DNA of 18,113 bases, taken from JAZKFR01 sp040386295 (GTDB lineage: Bacteria > Pseudomonadota > Gammaproteobacteria > Burkholderiales > Rhodocyclaceae). Made by a program: the position numbers and the translations under genes. Of this stretch, positions 8,287 to 15,791 are shown piece after piece (position 1 is the stretch's first letter; every line of letters starts with the position of its first letter). The notes under the pieces are model-generated. The model was not told where the DNA came from, did no database searches, and worked only from the letters and a program-made list of their open reading frames with translations. The stretch is from contig JAZKFR010000126.1 in assembly GCA_040386295.1 (NCBI GenBank), forward strand, positions 1 through 18,113, read 5' to 3'.

Positions 8287-9117
8287 TTATTTCAAGCAGG
8301 AAATGAGTTTTGCCCACCATCCTTTTGTGGCAGGGAATTCGTGCAGTACCTTCACCAGAATAACTGAAATATTGTCGCGGCCACCATTGTCGTTTGCCAG
8401 CTGGATCAGTTGCATGGCGGCTAATTCAAGGTTGGCGCTGAGGGTGTTCAAGGTAAGTTGAATGTCTTCGTCTGGCACCATGTCGTTGAGACCGTCCGAA
8501 CAGAGCAGATAAATATCGCCGGGGAGGACAGTGCGATCGCTAATCTCTGGATCAACGTCGGGGTCAATCCCTACCGCGCGTGTTACTAAGCTTCTGTTTT
8601 GCGAATAGCGCGCTTCTTCTGGCGTGATCATGCCGCTATCAATTTGTTCTTGCAGCAAGGAGTGGTCGCGCGTGATGGTGGTTAGCACTTCGTCGCGTAG
8701 CCGGTATGCACGCGAATCGCCGACATGCGCCAGGGTGACTCGATTGTTATAAAACAGAGCTGCAACCAGCGTGGTGCCCATGCCAGCATATTGCGGCTGG
8801 CTTTGCGCGGCGTTGTAGATCGCCGAGTTGGTCTGGACGATTTTGTTCACGAAACAGCGGTGTGCGAAAGGCTTTCCTGTTTCGAGTTCGATCAGTTGTG
8901 GCGGCGTGTCCTTGAGCGCGAGACTCAATTCGCTCGCCAGCAGACTGGTTGCCATGCCGCTGGCGATTTCGCCGGCGTTATAACCGCCCATGCCGTCGGC
9001 GAGGATGACCAAGCCTTGTTCTAAATCGTGAAACACTGCGTCTTCGTTATGACCACGCACCAGACCTCGATCGGTGCGAGCAACCATTTCAAGCGCGTCG
9101 CTTAGCCTTTTCGCCAC
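8287..9117 (-). CDS. PP2C-family Ser/Thr protein phosphatase
   Basis: A 276-residue metal-dependent phosphatase expected to reverse the linked kinase, removing phosphate from Ser/Thr. PP2C motifs appear in order: RTDRGLVRGHNED with D26, LADGMGGYNAGE with D41-G42, HVGDSRAYRL, TRDHSL, LLCSDGLNDM, and GGRDNISVILV near the end. All acidic metal ligands are present. There is no transmembrane segment or extra domain; this is the short stand-alone PppA/Stp1-type layout. The start is GTG at 9117. It is chosen over the ATG at codon 11 because AAGGAG lies five bases upstream of the GTG. Only 9 bp separate it from the kinase stop, so the two are almost certainly co-transcribed and translationally coupled. 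Confidence 0.95.
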   Translation of the reverse strand: MAKRLSDALEMVARTDRGLVRGHNEDAVFHDLEQGLVILADGMGGYNAGEIASGMATSLLASELSLALKDTPPQLIELETGKPFAHRCFVNKIVQTNSAIYNAAQSQPQYAGMGTTLVAALFYNNRVTLAHVGDSRAYRLRDEVLTTITRDHSLLQEQIDSGMITPEEARYSQNRSLVTRAVGIDPDVDPEISDRTVLPGDIYLLCSDGLNDMVPDEDIQLTLNTLSANLELAAMQLIQLANDNGGRDNISVILVKVLHEFPATKGWWAKLISCLK

Positions 9118-9122
9118 GGTTT

Positions 9123-9128
9123 CTCCTT
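9123..9128 (-). promoter_or_regulatory. ribosome binding site that fixes the GTG start of the PP2C gene
   Basis: On the minus strand AAGGAG overlaps the TAA stop of the kinase and sits five bases before the GTG at 9117. It favours GTG over the in-frame ATG at codon 11 and suggests translational coupling with the kinase. Confidence 0.75.
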
Positions 9129-11751
9129 AGATCTCAAGGTCGACGGTTGCTGACAGAGTCAGGGTTTCTTTCATGCAAGCACGCAGATCGTCGGCCATTT
9201 CTACTCCCGTTTGATAGCGTTGCGTGATGTCTTTGCTCAGGGCTCGATCAATGATCGCAGCAAGATATTCTGGCACTTGCGGGTTGATGTTGCGAATATC
9301 CATTTGTTTTTCATTGGCTATTTTGAACATGAGTTGAGCCATAGATTCGCCGGTGAACGGCAGTTGTCCGCAAGCCATTTGGTAAAGGGTAACACCAAGC
9401 GAGAAAAGGTCAGAGCGCCCGTCTATTTTTTTGCCCGATAGTTGTTCCGGCGACATATAACTGGGGGTGCCTAGCACCATACCTGTTTTGGTTTTTGATG
9501 AATCTGTAATACGCGCAATACCGAAATCTGTCACTTTGACTTGATCCGTTTGTGCTTCGTACATGATGTTGGCAGGTTTAACGTCACGATGAACGACTTG
9601 ATGTGCGTGCGCATAAGACAAAGCCTCGGCAACGCGGGCGATGATACTCATCAGTTGGGTTAACGGGAGCAGCTGAGGCTCTTTGGTGTAGGCGCTCAGG
9701 TTGTCGCCCTTGAGGAATTCCATCGCAATGTAGGCGAGGTCGTGTTCTTCTCCTGCGTCGTACATGGTGACAATGTGCGGATGGTTGAGTCGGCCAGCGG
9801 TTTCTGCTTCGCGAAAGAAACGTGTTTTGACATCGCTCAATTCTGCCTCGTCAAAAGAGCTGGATAAATCGATCGTTTTAATCGCAACCACACGATTTAG
9901 TTTTGGATCGCGTCCGAGATAAACGATGCCCATTGCGCCTTTGCCTAGCTCTTTCTCGATTTGGTAGCGGCCAAGCATGGGTTTTTCGACCAGTTCGTTG
10001 TCTAGTGCCAATAAGCCGGGGCCGGCGCTGCCCGTTTTCACCCCCAGCATTACCGTCTCAGACATGGCTTTGACGCGTTTTGAACGTTGTTCAATATCGC
10101 GGAAGCGGGGGTTGTGCTCTGCCATGTAGCCAAATACCGATTCGGCCTTGTTAAATTGACGTTTGCGTTCAAAATCCAGCGCCAGGCTGTAGAGATTCGC
10201 CATCAATGCATCGTCTAAAGGGCATTTGCGGAATTTGTCAAAAGCGATATCGAGTTGCCCTTGCCCCTGAAAAGCCAGCGCCAGCATGCGGTTCGATTCG
10301 GCTGAATCGGCTTCTGATTTTTGTTTGCCGCGCTCGGTCATGAGGAAACGTTTTGTCGTCAGCAGGATGTGTCCGACGACGAGTAGGGTTGCGGCTGACA
10401 TTAACTGTAGCCAAATGGAAAAATGCAGCATCAGGATGAAGTGCAAGCCGAGCAAGCTACTCAGTAGACACAGGGTGGTCAGCGCTGCGACGCCGGCGGA
10501 TAGTCTGGGCAAGAGTAGCGTCAGATAAAGCGCGATCAAGAGCAAACCACTCGCCCAAGCGAGGCCGCCCCACTCTGGGGTCAGCAGGAAATGGCTTTGT
10601 AAGATGCTCGAAACTGCGCTGGCCAAGGATACGACAGGCCACATTCCAGCAGAAACAGGTGTGACTTGCGCTGTGCCTACACCATTCGCAGTAGCGCCGA
10701 TGAGGACAATTTTGCCTTGATATTTGCTCGGCGGAATTTTGCCGGAAAGTACGTCGTAAAAAGAGTCGATCTGGAACGCCGGTTTGTTCTCGTGGTCGCG
10801 GTAAAAGAAGGTGTTCATTTGGCTAGCTTGATCCGTCGCGATCTTTAGCTTGCCTAAGCTTACTTCGCGTCCTGGGTTGGCGCGAATATCGCTTGCGTCA
10901 AGGTTGAGGCTGTGTGCTGCAATCAACAGGGACAATGCGGGAAAAACATGGTCGTAATAGCGTATCAGTAGGGGTTCGCTACGAATTACGCCGTCGACGT
11001 CTGGATTGCTGTTGAGGTGACCAAGCGCAACGGCATGCGTGCCGAGTGCTGCAATCGGATATTGCACAGCGCGTGCGGGCAGAATAGCGTCACCATCGTT
11101 CGTGCTGTCGCTGTGCGCTGAGTTGCCGAAGGCCTGGGTCAAACTTTGTTTGGCGACGAAATCGGGCAATGCTTGGTCGGGCTTGCCCTTTGCTTCGCCC
11201 AAGGTGAAGAGCAGTGGCAGTAGCACGTTCTTTGCGCTGACCATGCTTGCAGCCAGTTGGCGATCGGTGTTGAGCGTGGCCTCGGCTTCCTCAAGCAATC
11301 GGTTAATCTGGCTCATCTGAGGGGGCAACGGGCTGGCGACGGCAGGGCTGTTGCCAGACTCCTCGTTGCCGGAGGCAGCGTGCTGCGGGGGTATGTTTTG
11401 TTTTTGCAAAGCCAGCAGGCGCTTGATGTAGGTATAGCCTGGGTCGATTTGCGGCTCGAAAAAAAAGCTGGTGTTGGCGACCAATTTAGCCTGGCCGAGA
11501 TGGAGCAGGTCGTTCATTTTGGCGTGCAAGTCACGCGGCCAAGGCCAGCGACCCAGATTCGCAATCGAAGCGTCATCGATGGCAATGATGGCAATTTGTT
11601 CGAGTGGTGCGTGTTCTATCGCTTGCATGCCCAAATCATAGGCTTTGCGTTCTAGGCTCTGTACCAAGTCGGTGTTGCCTGCCAGTAGCATGAGGCTACT
11701 GACGATTATCCCAAGAAACCAATCGGTTTTCCAAAATACAGCGTGGCGCAT
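9127..11751 (-). CDS. CHASE2-domain receptor Ser/Thr protein kinase
   Basis: An 874-residue membrane kinase. An N-terminal TM segment (about 6-27) is followed by a periplasmic CHASE2 sensor (to about 365) with DDASIANLGRWPWPRD and GKIVLIGATANGVG, then three TM helices (about 380-475). A TPR-like helical region comes next (about 480-570), and the Hanks-type kinase domain is C-terminal (about 595-860). The kinase has G-loop GKGAMGIVY, the VAIK lysine K625, HRDVKPAN with catalytic D723, DFG with D742, and GTPSYMSPE in the activation segment. All catalytic residues are present and the activation loop holds several Ser/Thr. ATG at 11751 is preferred over an upstream GTG at 11778 because GAGGA sits six bases before the ATG and the GTG has no SD. 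It heads the kinase-phosphatase-FHA set and shares the CHASE2 architecture with the cyclase. Confidence 0.95.
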   Translation of the reverse strand: MRHAVFWKTDWFLGIIVSSLMLLAGNTDLVQSLERKAYDLGMQAIEHAPLEQIAIIAIDDASIANLGRWPWPRDLHAKMNDLLHLGQAKLVANTSFFFEPQIDPGYTYIKRLLALQKQNIPPQHAASGNEESGNSPAVASPLPPQMSQINRLLEEAEATLNTDRQLAASMVSAKNVLLPLLFTLGEAKGKPDQALPDFVAKQSLTQAFGNSAHSDSTNDGDAILPARAVQYPIAALGTHAVALGHLNSNPDVDGVIRSEPLLIRYYDHVFPALSLLIAAHSLNLDASDIRANPGREVSLGKLKIATDQASQMNTFFYRDHENKPAFQIDSFYDVLSGKIPPSKYQGKIVLIGATANGVGTAQVTPVSAGMWPVVSLASAVSSILQSHFLLTPEWGGLAWASGLLLIALYLTLLLPRLSAGVAALTTLCLLSSLLGLHFILMLHFSIWLQLMSAATLLVVGHILLTTKRFLMTERGKQKSEADSAESNRMLALAFQGQGQLDIAFDKFRKCPLDDALMANLYSLALDFERKRQFNKAESVFGYMAEHNPRFRDIEQRSKRVKAMSETVMLGVKTGSAGPGLLALDNELVEKPMLGRYQIEKELGKGAMGIVYLGRDPKLNRVVAIKTIDLSSSFDEAELSDVKTRFFREAETAGRLNHPHIVTMYDAGEEHDLAYIAMEFLKGDNLSAYTKEPQLLPLTQLMSIIARVAEALSYAHAHQVVHRDVKPANIMYEAQTDQVKVTDFGIARITDSSKTKTGMVLGTPSYMSPEQLSGKKIDGRSDLFSLGVTLYQMACGQLPFTGESMAQLMFKIANEKQMDIRNINPQVPEYLAAIIDRALSKDITQRYQTGVEMADDLRACMKETLTLSATVDLEI

Positions 11752-11757
11752 GGCTGA

Positions 11758-11762
11758 TCCTC
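11758..11762 (-). promoter_or_regulatory. ribosome binding site deciding the kinase start
   Basis: GAGGA on the minus strand lies six bases before ATG 11751. The longer alternative beginning with GTG at 11778 has no purine-rich sequence upstream. Confidence 0.65.
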
Positions 11763-11829
11763 GTTGGCTATCTTGCACAGGCGGATGTTATTCGATTTTT
11801 TCTGTCCTTATGCAAAATGGATAAGTCTT

Positions 11830-11858
11830 TTGTCTAAGGCATTAGCTGACACGATAAA
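11830..11858 (+). promoter_or_regulatory. candidate promoter of the cstA remnant
   Basis: TTGTCT (11830-11835), a 17-base spacer, then GATAAA (11853-11858), about 45 bases before the cstA ATG. The spacing is ideal and the hexamers are fair. A GGAGG lies just before the ATG, so the remnant keeps normal-looking expression signals. Confidence 0.4.
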
Positions 11859-11903
11859 AGTAAAAGTTTAGAGCGGCGGATTACGTACGGAGGGGATCAA
11901 GAA

Positions 11904-12204
11904 ATGAAAAATATACAAGGCCATCTTGCCTGGGGTTTGGTCGTGCTCTTGGGCGCTTCAGCGCTTGCTATTGTTGCTTTGCATCGTGGCGAAACGATCA
12001 ATGCGCTGCGGTTGATTATTGCTGCGGTGTGCACCTATTTGATTGCTTATCGCTACTACAGTCTGTTCATCGCTGAGCGCGTGATGGAATTGGATGCGCA
12101 GCGTACGACGCCTGCAGTGCGGCATAACGATGGGCTCGATTACGTGCCGACCAACAAATATGTGTTGTTTGGCCATCATTTTGCGGCGATTGCGGGCGCA
12201 GGCT
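11904..12204 (+). pseudogene. cstA: cstA remnant: N-terminal ~100 residues of a CstA-type transporter
   Basis: The ATG with an upstream GGAGGGGATCAAGAA starts a clear CstA N-terminus. It has a first TM helix, HRGETINALRLIIAAVC as a second helix, IAYRYYSLFIAERV, then the near-invariant blocks TPAVRHNDGLDYVP and VLFGHHFAAIAGAG. Family members are near 690 residues (pyruvate/peptide-proton symport in E. coli CstA and BtsT) and continue from GAG with PLVGP. Here the sequence switches after GAG to the YbdD coding sequence in another frame, and the CstA frame stops at 12225-12227. About 85 percent of the transporter is missing with no N-run at the junction. It is either a genomic deletion or a silent misassembly; as it stands the gene cannot make a transporter. 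Confidence 0.88.
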
Positions 12205-12390
12205 CGTTATCTCAGCCGTGTCGGTAAGTATCTGGGTCAGGCGGCACGCCTGATGGTTGGCATGCCGGACTACGACAACTATGTCCAGCACATGCGTTTG
12301 ACGCACCCGGAACTGCCCGTCATGAGTTACGAGGCGTTTTTTCGGGAGCGTCAGGAGGCGCGCTACGGTGGCGCTGACGGGCGCCCTGGC
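12205..12390 (+). pseudogene. ybdD: ybdD (DUF466) remnant fused into neighbours
   Basis: The frame reads RYLSRVGKYLGQAARLMVG, then MPDYDNYVQHMRLTHPE, then YEAFFRERQEARYGG. This is the YbdD/YjiX small protein that accompanies CstA-type transporters, normally about 65 residues and often ending in Cys-Cys. The body is present, but its own start codon is absent: the sequence before it is cstA in another frame. Its end runs in frame, without a stop, into YjiA-like sequence, so the expected C-terminal cysteines are lost. Its place immediately after cstA matches the usual cstA-ybdD order. Without a start it is probably untranslated, unless a TTG at 12189 inside the cstA part is used. Confidence 0.83.
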
Positions 12391-12783
12391 GTTGTTGTTG
12401 ATGCGGGGGCGCGTGAACGCTATCGGCTGGACAGTATTCTGACTTTTGTCGATGCCGTTCATGCTGCCGACCAGCTCGATCAGCATCGTGTCGCGGCAGC
12501 GCAGCTGGGCTTTGCCGATCGTTTGTTGCTGAGCAAAACTGAGCTTGTCGATGCCGAGCAGCTTGCGTCCTTGCGTTTACGCCGCATCAACGCACATGCG
12601 CCGATCGTCGTTGTGCCCAGCGAGGCAGCCGCGGTGGCCGAGCTGTTTGAACTCAATGCTTTTGTGCTCGACGAGGTGCTCGCACTTGACCCTGACTTTC
12701 TCGAGCATCAACACGCGGAGGCTTCTGTACGTGCGGGGGGCACGCCAGGGCATTGCGCCTGCGCTGATCAGACTTGGCCGTAG
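12391..12783 (+). pseudogene. yjiA: yjiA (COG0523/CobW-like GTPase) internal fragment
   Basis: Continuing in the YbdD frame, the protein reads VVDAGARERYRLDSILTFVD, then AVHAADQLDQH, LGFADRLLLSKTEL, LRRINAHAPI and LALDPDFLEHQHAEA. This matches the middle of YjiA-type GTPases, roughly from the end of the G domain through the guanine-specificity KTD-like motif (here SKTE). The N-terminal third, with the P-loop and the CxCC metal-binding motif, is missing. So is the C-terminal CobW domain: after HAEA the frame becomes unlike the family and stops at 12781-12783. YjiA normally follows cstA-ybdD in betaproteobacteria, so all three parts are in ancestral order. The last bases overlap the end of the convergent cyclodeaminase gene. 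Confidence 0.8.
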
Positions 12784-13745
12784 GGGAGTTCGGCGCCGAT
12801 GCCTTGGGCACGGGCGCGTGCTTCTAGTTGTACCGCGAGCGCCAAGTCTTGAATCGCCATGCCTTGCGATTCAAAGAGCGAAACGCCGACCGCTGTTTCG
12901 CCGCTCGTTGCGTTTGCCGCGTGATGGCGGCCGCTCAGCAAGTCCCCCAGTTCGACTAATTGGCGCGCTTGTAGCCGACCTTTTTCTAGCCAAGGAAGTA
13001 GGTCGCCTGCTTCGCGTAGCGCTGTGTCTACCGCATCAACGACGATGATGCGGCAGCGTTTTAGTACGTCTTCGCCGAGCTCTCGACGAATCAAGGAGTT
13101 TGCTCCAGCTGCGTTGATGTGTGCGTCTGGCGCGAGCCATTCTGCGTTAAACAAAGGGCTGGCCGAGGTGGTGAGGGTGCTGACAATAGCGCTGTCGCGT
13201 ACGGTGGCTTCGGCTGAGGCGGAGGCAATAACGGGGATGTTTAGACGCGCTGTCATGTTGTGGCAAAACAAGGCTAGACGCTCTTGGTTGCGTGCATAGA
13301 CCTTAATCAGTTGGAGCGGGCGTACTGCGGCTAAAGCCTCGAGGTGACCTGCCGCTTGCAGGCCCGCGCCAAAAACACCGGCAATGCTGGCTTCGGGCTT
13401 GGCTAGACAGCGCGTCGCTAAGCCCGAGGCCGCGCTGGTGCGTAAAACCCCTAGATGCTCTGCTTCGATCACGGCACGTAAGCGCCCACTGCTGGCGCTA
13501 TAGAGGTGCACCAGGCTGCGCACGCCGGAGCGGTTGCTGGTGTACACCTTGTAGCCGATCGCATCTTCTGCCGGGAGCGCGCCTTGCAAGATATGCAGGG
13601 CGGTTTGCGGCAAGCGCGTGCGTTGACGTGGCACATCGTTCGCCCTACCGAGCGAGAGTGCGCAATGTGCTCGCTCAAGGGCGGCTAACGCAGTGGGCAT
13701 GTCGAGTAGTTGGCGGACATTTGCTTCGGTGAGGAAAAGGGGCAT
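12768..13745 (-). CDS. ornithine cyclodeaminase / mu-crystallin family protein
   Basis: A 325-residue NAD(P)-dependent enzyme of the OCD/mu-crystallin family. Members include ornithine cyclodeaminase, archaeal-type alanine dehydrogenase and pyrroline-2-carboxylate reductase. Conserved points are the substrate-pocket Arg region VPRQRTRLPQ (40-47), K66 in IGYKVY, R102 in LGVLRTSAASG, the Rossmann turn VFGAGLQAAGH (about 123-133), INAAGANSL, and VVDAVDTALREAGD, which supplies the acidic residue expected near 220. Full length. The substrate cannot be decided from sequence; an imine reductase or alanine-dehydrogenase-like role is as likely as ornithine cyclodeaminase. It lies 88 bp downstream of murU on the same strand and converges with the cstA-ybdD-yjiA remnant, overlapping its last 16 bases. 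The ATG lacks a strong SD. Confidence 0.88.
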   Translation of the reverse strand: MPLFLTEANVRQLLDMPTALAALERAHCALSLGRANDVPRQRTRLPQTALHILQGALPAEDAIGYKVYTSNRSGVRSLVHLYSASSGRLRAVIEAEHLGVLRTSAASGLATRCLAKPEASIAGVFGAGLQAAGHLEALAAVRPLQLIKVYARNQERLALFCHNMTARLNIPVIASASAEATVRDSAIVSTLTTSASPLFNAEWLAPDAHINAAGANSLIRRELGEDVLKRCRIIVVDAVDTALREAGDLLPWLEKGRLQARQLVELGDLLSGRHHAANATSGETAVGVSLFESQGMAIQDLALAVQLEARARAQGIGAELPYGQV

Positions 13746-13833
13746 GGTCGTCGGCTTAAGCTTGAGCCTTGGTTCTGGCTGGTGTGGTTGCTGGGATAGT
13801 TGCCGAGATGGTTTGTTTGCAGGTGCGCTTAAT

Positions 13834-14574
13834 TTATTGAGGCGCTATTGAGTTGCTGCTCTGCGCTAATTGTCGGTTCGCTGCGTCTAGTCGTTCTGGC
13901 GTGCCGATGTCTAGCCATAGGCCTCGATAATGCTCGCCACTGACGCGTTTCTGAACGATCGCAGCGTCGAGCAGAGGGCGTAATTTCATGGCTTGTCCCG
14001 GCGTGACAGAGTGAAAAAAAGTGGGTTTGAACATGCCGATGCCAGCGTAGGTTAGGCTGTCGCGCCGCTTGGCTGAGGCGAGATTTTCTTGTTCGTTGTT
14101 CGGCTTGAGCAGATAAACCCGCTGTTCGATGAGCGAGAAATCGCCGGCTGGATGTTCCGCTGGGTTGTCTACAAAAACCAAATGCGCGTCGTCGTGCATC
14201 GTCTTGTGTTGATAGCGCAGCGCTTGTGCGCAATCCCAATCGCACCAAATGTCGGCGTTGATGAGCAGGAAGGGCTGCGTGCCGAGTAAAGGCAGGGCTT
14301 GCGCGATTCCGCCAGCGGTTTCTAGGGCGGCGGGCGATTCGGGCGAGTAAAGAATGTCCAAGCCAAACAGGCGCCCATCGCCGAGCGTACTTTCTATCTG
14401 TTGCCCGAGGTGCGCATGATTGATCACGACCGTGCGAAAACCGGCTGCGGCAAGTCGTTCTAAGTGCCAAACGATCAAGGCTTTGGCGCCTACTTTGAGC
14501 AGCGGTTTGGGGGTGTGATCGCTCAGGGGGCGCATTCGTTCGCCGCGCCCGGCGGCCAGAATCATCGCGTGCAT
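13834..14574 (-). CDS. murU: N-acetylmuramate 1-phosphate uridylyltransferase MurU
   Basis: A 246-residue sugar-1-phosphate nucleotidyltransferase that joins UTP to MurNAc-1-phosphate, giving UDP-MurNAc in the peptidoglycan recycling route that bypasses de novo synthesis and fosfomycin-sensitive MurA. It has the signature LAAGRGERMRPL (6-17), TPKPLL with K23, LETAGGI at 84-90, and the metal-site segment INADIW (105-110). WLDIGTPERL near the end is typical of the family. It begins only 8 bp after the amgK stop, and this pairing is what points to MurU rather than another nucleotidyltransferase. It is slightly longer than the roughly 223-residue Pseudomonas enzyme because of a C-terminal tail. 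No frameshift or missing motif was seen. Confidence 0.92.
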   Translation of the reverse strand: MHAMILAAGRGERMRPLSDHTPKPLLKVGAKALIVWHLERLAAAGFRTVVINHAHLGQQIESTLGDGRLFGLDILYSPESPAALETAGGIAQALPLLGTQPFLLINADIWCDWDCAQALRYQHKTMHDDAHLVFVDNPAEHPAGDFSLIEQRVYLLKPNNEQENLASAKRRDSLTYAGIGMFKPTFFHSVTPGQAMKLRPLLDAAIVQKRVSGEHYRGLWLDIGTPERLDAANRQLAQSSNSIAPQ

Positions 14575-14582
14575 AGGCTGGC

Positions 14583-15602
14583 TCAGAAGGTGTATGCGGC
14601 TTGCGCTGAACGTTCTTCGAGCTGGTCGAATAAACGCGCGAGCGGGCGTAGTTCAAGATAGCGTTCGCAGGTGCGGCGCAGGTAAAACATAACGCGCGGC
14701 AGGTCTTTTAAATAGCCCGCCTTGCCGTCGCGATGGTAGAGGCGGGCAAAAATACCGAGCACTTTGAGCTGACGTTGCGCGCCCATCCACTCGTAATCGC
14801 GGTAAAAATCGTGGAAGTCACTCGCCACGGGTAGGCCGGCTTGGCGCGCCATTTCCCAGTAACGAATCACGAAGTCGAGTTCTTGTTCTTCTGGCCAATC
14901 GATATACGCATCGCGCAGTAGGGAAACTAAGTCGTAGCTGAGCGGCCCATAGACCGCGTCTTGAAAGTCAAGAATGCCCGGCGTTGCGGGAAAGCTTGTG
15001 CCGGTGACCATCAGATTGCGTGCGTGGTAGTCGCGGTGCACGAGCACGTAGGGCTGCGCCAGATTATTGCGCTTTAAGCTTGCAAACACGGTGTCCAGGG
15101 TTTGTTGCTGCGCGCTATCGAGCGCTTTGCCCAGATGGCGTTCAAGGTACCAAGTCGGAAATAGCGCGAGCTCTTGGCTCAGCAAGGCGTCATCGTATTG
15201 TGGCAAACACTTTTTTAAGTCGCTGGCTGAGTGTGCGCACTGTAAGGCGATTAAAGCTTGTTGCGCGTTGCGATAAAGCTGCGGTGCTGTTTGCGCGTTG
15301 AGTGCGTCGAGGTAGCTGGTGTTGCCAAAATCGCTGAGCAGGAGAAAGCCATTGTCTAGGTCTTGCGCCTCGACTTGCGGCACGTGCACGCCGGCTTCGC
15401 TTAATAGCGCGGCAACCTTGACAAAGGGGCGGCAATCTTCGTGTTCAGGCGGCGCGTCCATGACGATGCGCGTAGCGCCGTCTGGAAAAATCAAACGAAA
15501 ATAATGGCGAAAACTGGCGTCGCCAGAGACCGCTTCGATTTGCCAGTCACGCGCGGGGAACAGCTGAGCAATCCAGTCGTCCCGACTGAGGTTTCGTATC
15601 AT
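14583..15602 (-). CDS. amgK: N-acetylmuramate/N-acetylglucosamine anomeric kinase AmgK
   Basis: A 339-residue aminoglycoside-phosphotransferase-fold kinase. AmgK phosphorylates MurNAc (and GlcNAc) at C1, giving the substrate for MurU in cell-wall recycling. It shows IVMDAPPEHEDCRPFVKVA near the N-lobe, the catalytic loop VHRDYHARN with D191 and N196, and the metal-binding LDFQDAVYGPLSYD with D212. The family is large, so the call rests on this sequence pattern plus the directly following murU. ATG 15602 is preceded by AAGGAAA, a good SD. It is divergent from lptD, a common neighbour in betaproteobacteria, and appears to lead an amgK-murU unit that may extend into the cyclodeaminase. Confidence 0.92.
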   Translation of the reverse strand: MIRNLSRDDWIAQLFPARDWQIEAVSGDASFRHYFRLIFPDGATRIVMDAPPEHEDCRPFVKVAALLSEAGVHVPQVEAQDLDNGFLLLSDFGNTSYLDALNAQTAPQLYRNAQQALIALQCAHSASDLKKCLPQYDDALLSQELALFPTWYLERHLGKALDSAQQQTLDTVFASLKRNNLAQPYVLVHRDYHARNLMVTGTSFPATPGILDFQDAVYGPLSYDLVSLLRDAYIDWPEEQELDFVIRYWEMARQAGLPVASDFHDFYRDYEWMGAQRQLKVLGIFARLYHRDGKAGYLKDLPRVMFYLRRTCERYLELRPLARLFDQLEERSAQAAYTF

Positions 15603-15603
15603 G

Positions 15604-15630
15604 TTGCGTTTCCTTGATGGATGCTAGAAT
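15604..15630 (+). promoter_or_regulatory. candidate lptD promoter with extended -10
   Basis: TTGCGT (15604-15609), a 15-base spacer, then TAGAAT (15625-15630) preceded by TG one base away (extended -10, TGnTAGAAT). The implied leader to the ATG at 15792 is about 155 bases. The spacer is short, but the extended -10 compensates. Confidence 0.45.
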
Positions 15631-15636
15631 ACGGCG

Positions 15637-15645
15637 ATTTTACCA
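15637..15645 (-). promoter_or_regulatory. candidate amgK promoter (extended -10)
   Basis: On the minus strand TGGTAAAAT is an extended -10 (TGnTAAAAT), about 35 bases ahead of the amgK ATG. No good -35 is seen. It lies only six bases from the opposing lptD -10, so the two promoters would be back to back and could interfere with each other. Confidence 0.3.
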
Positions 15646-15791
15646 CCCGCTGAACCGAGCACACGCCGAGCACCCGTTGTGATGTTTTCACCTTTTCCTA
15701 AACGAGCCTTGCGTTCTGCTGCGCGCCTTGGGTTTTTCAACCCTGCGCCGAGTCTGCACCGACTGATTTCCTCGCGCTTACAAAGCCCATA

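Noticed and set aside
7534..11751. Kinase/phosphatase/FHA trio as part of a type VI secretion locus (PpkA/PppA/Fha)
   Set aside because: No Tss, Hcp or VgrG gene is in the window, and the kinase is a CHASE2 receptor, unlike typical PpkA.
11904..12227. The 107-residue CstA-like frame as a genuine small membrane protein
   Set aside because: It ends a few codons past an abrupt switch into YbdD sequence inside an otherwise invariant CstA motif, so truncation explains it better.
13829..14656. 275-codon minus-strand frame overlapping murU
   Set aside because: Arg/Ser/Ala-rich shadow translation; the overlapping murU frame carries all the nucleotidyltransferase motifs.
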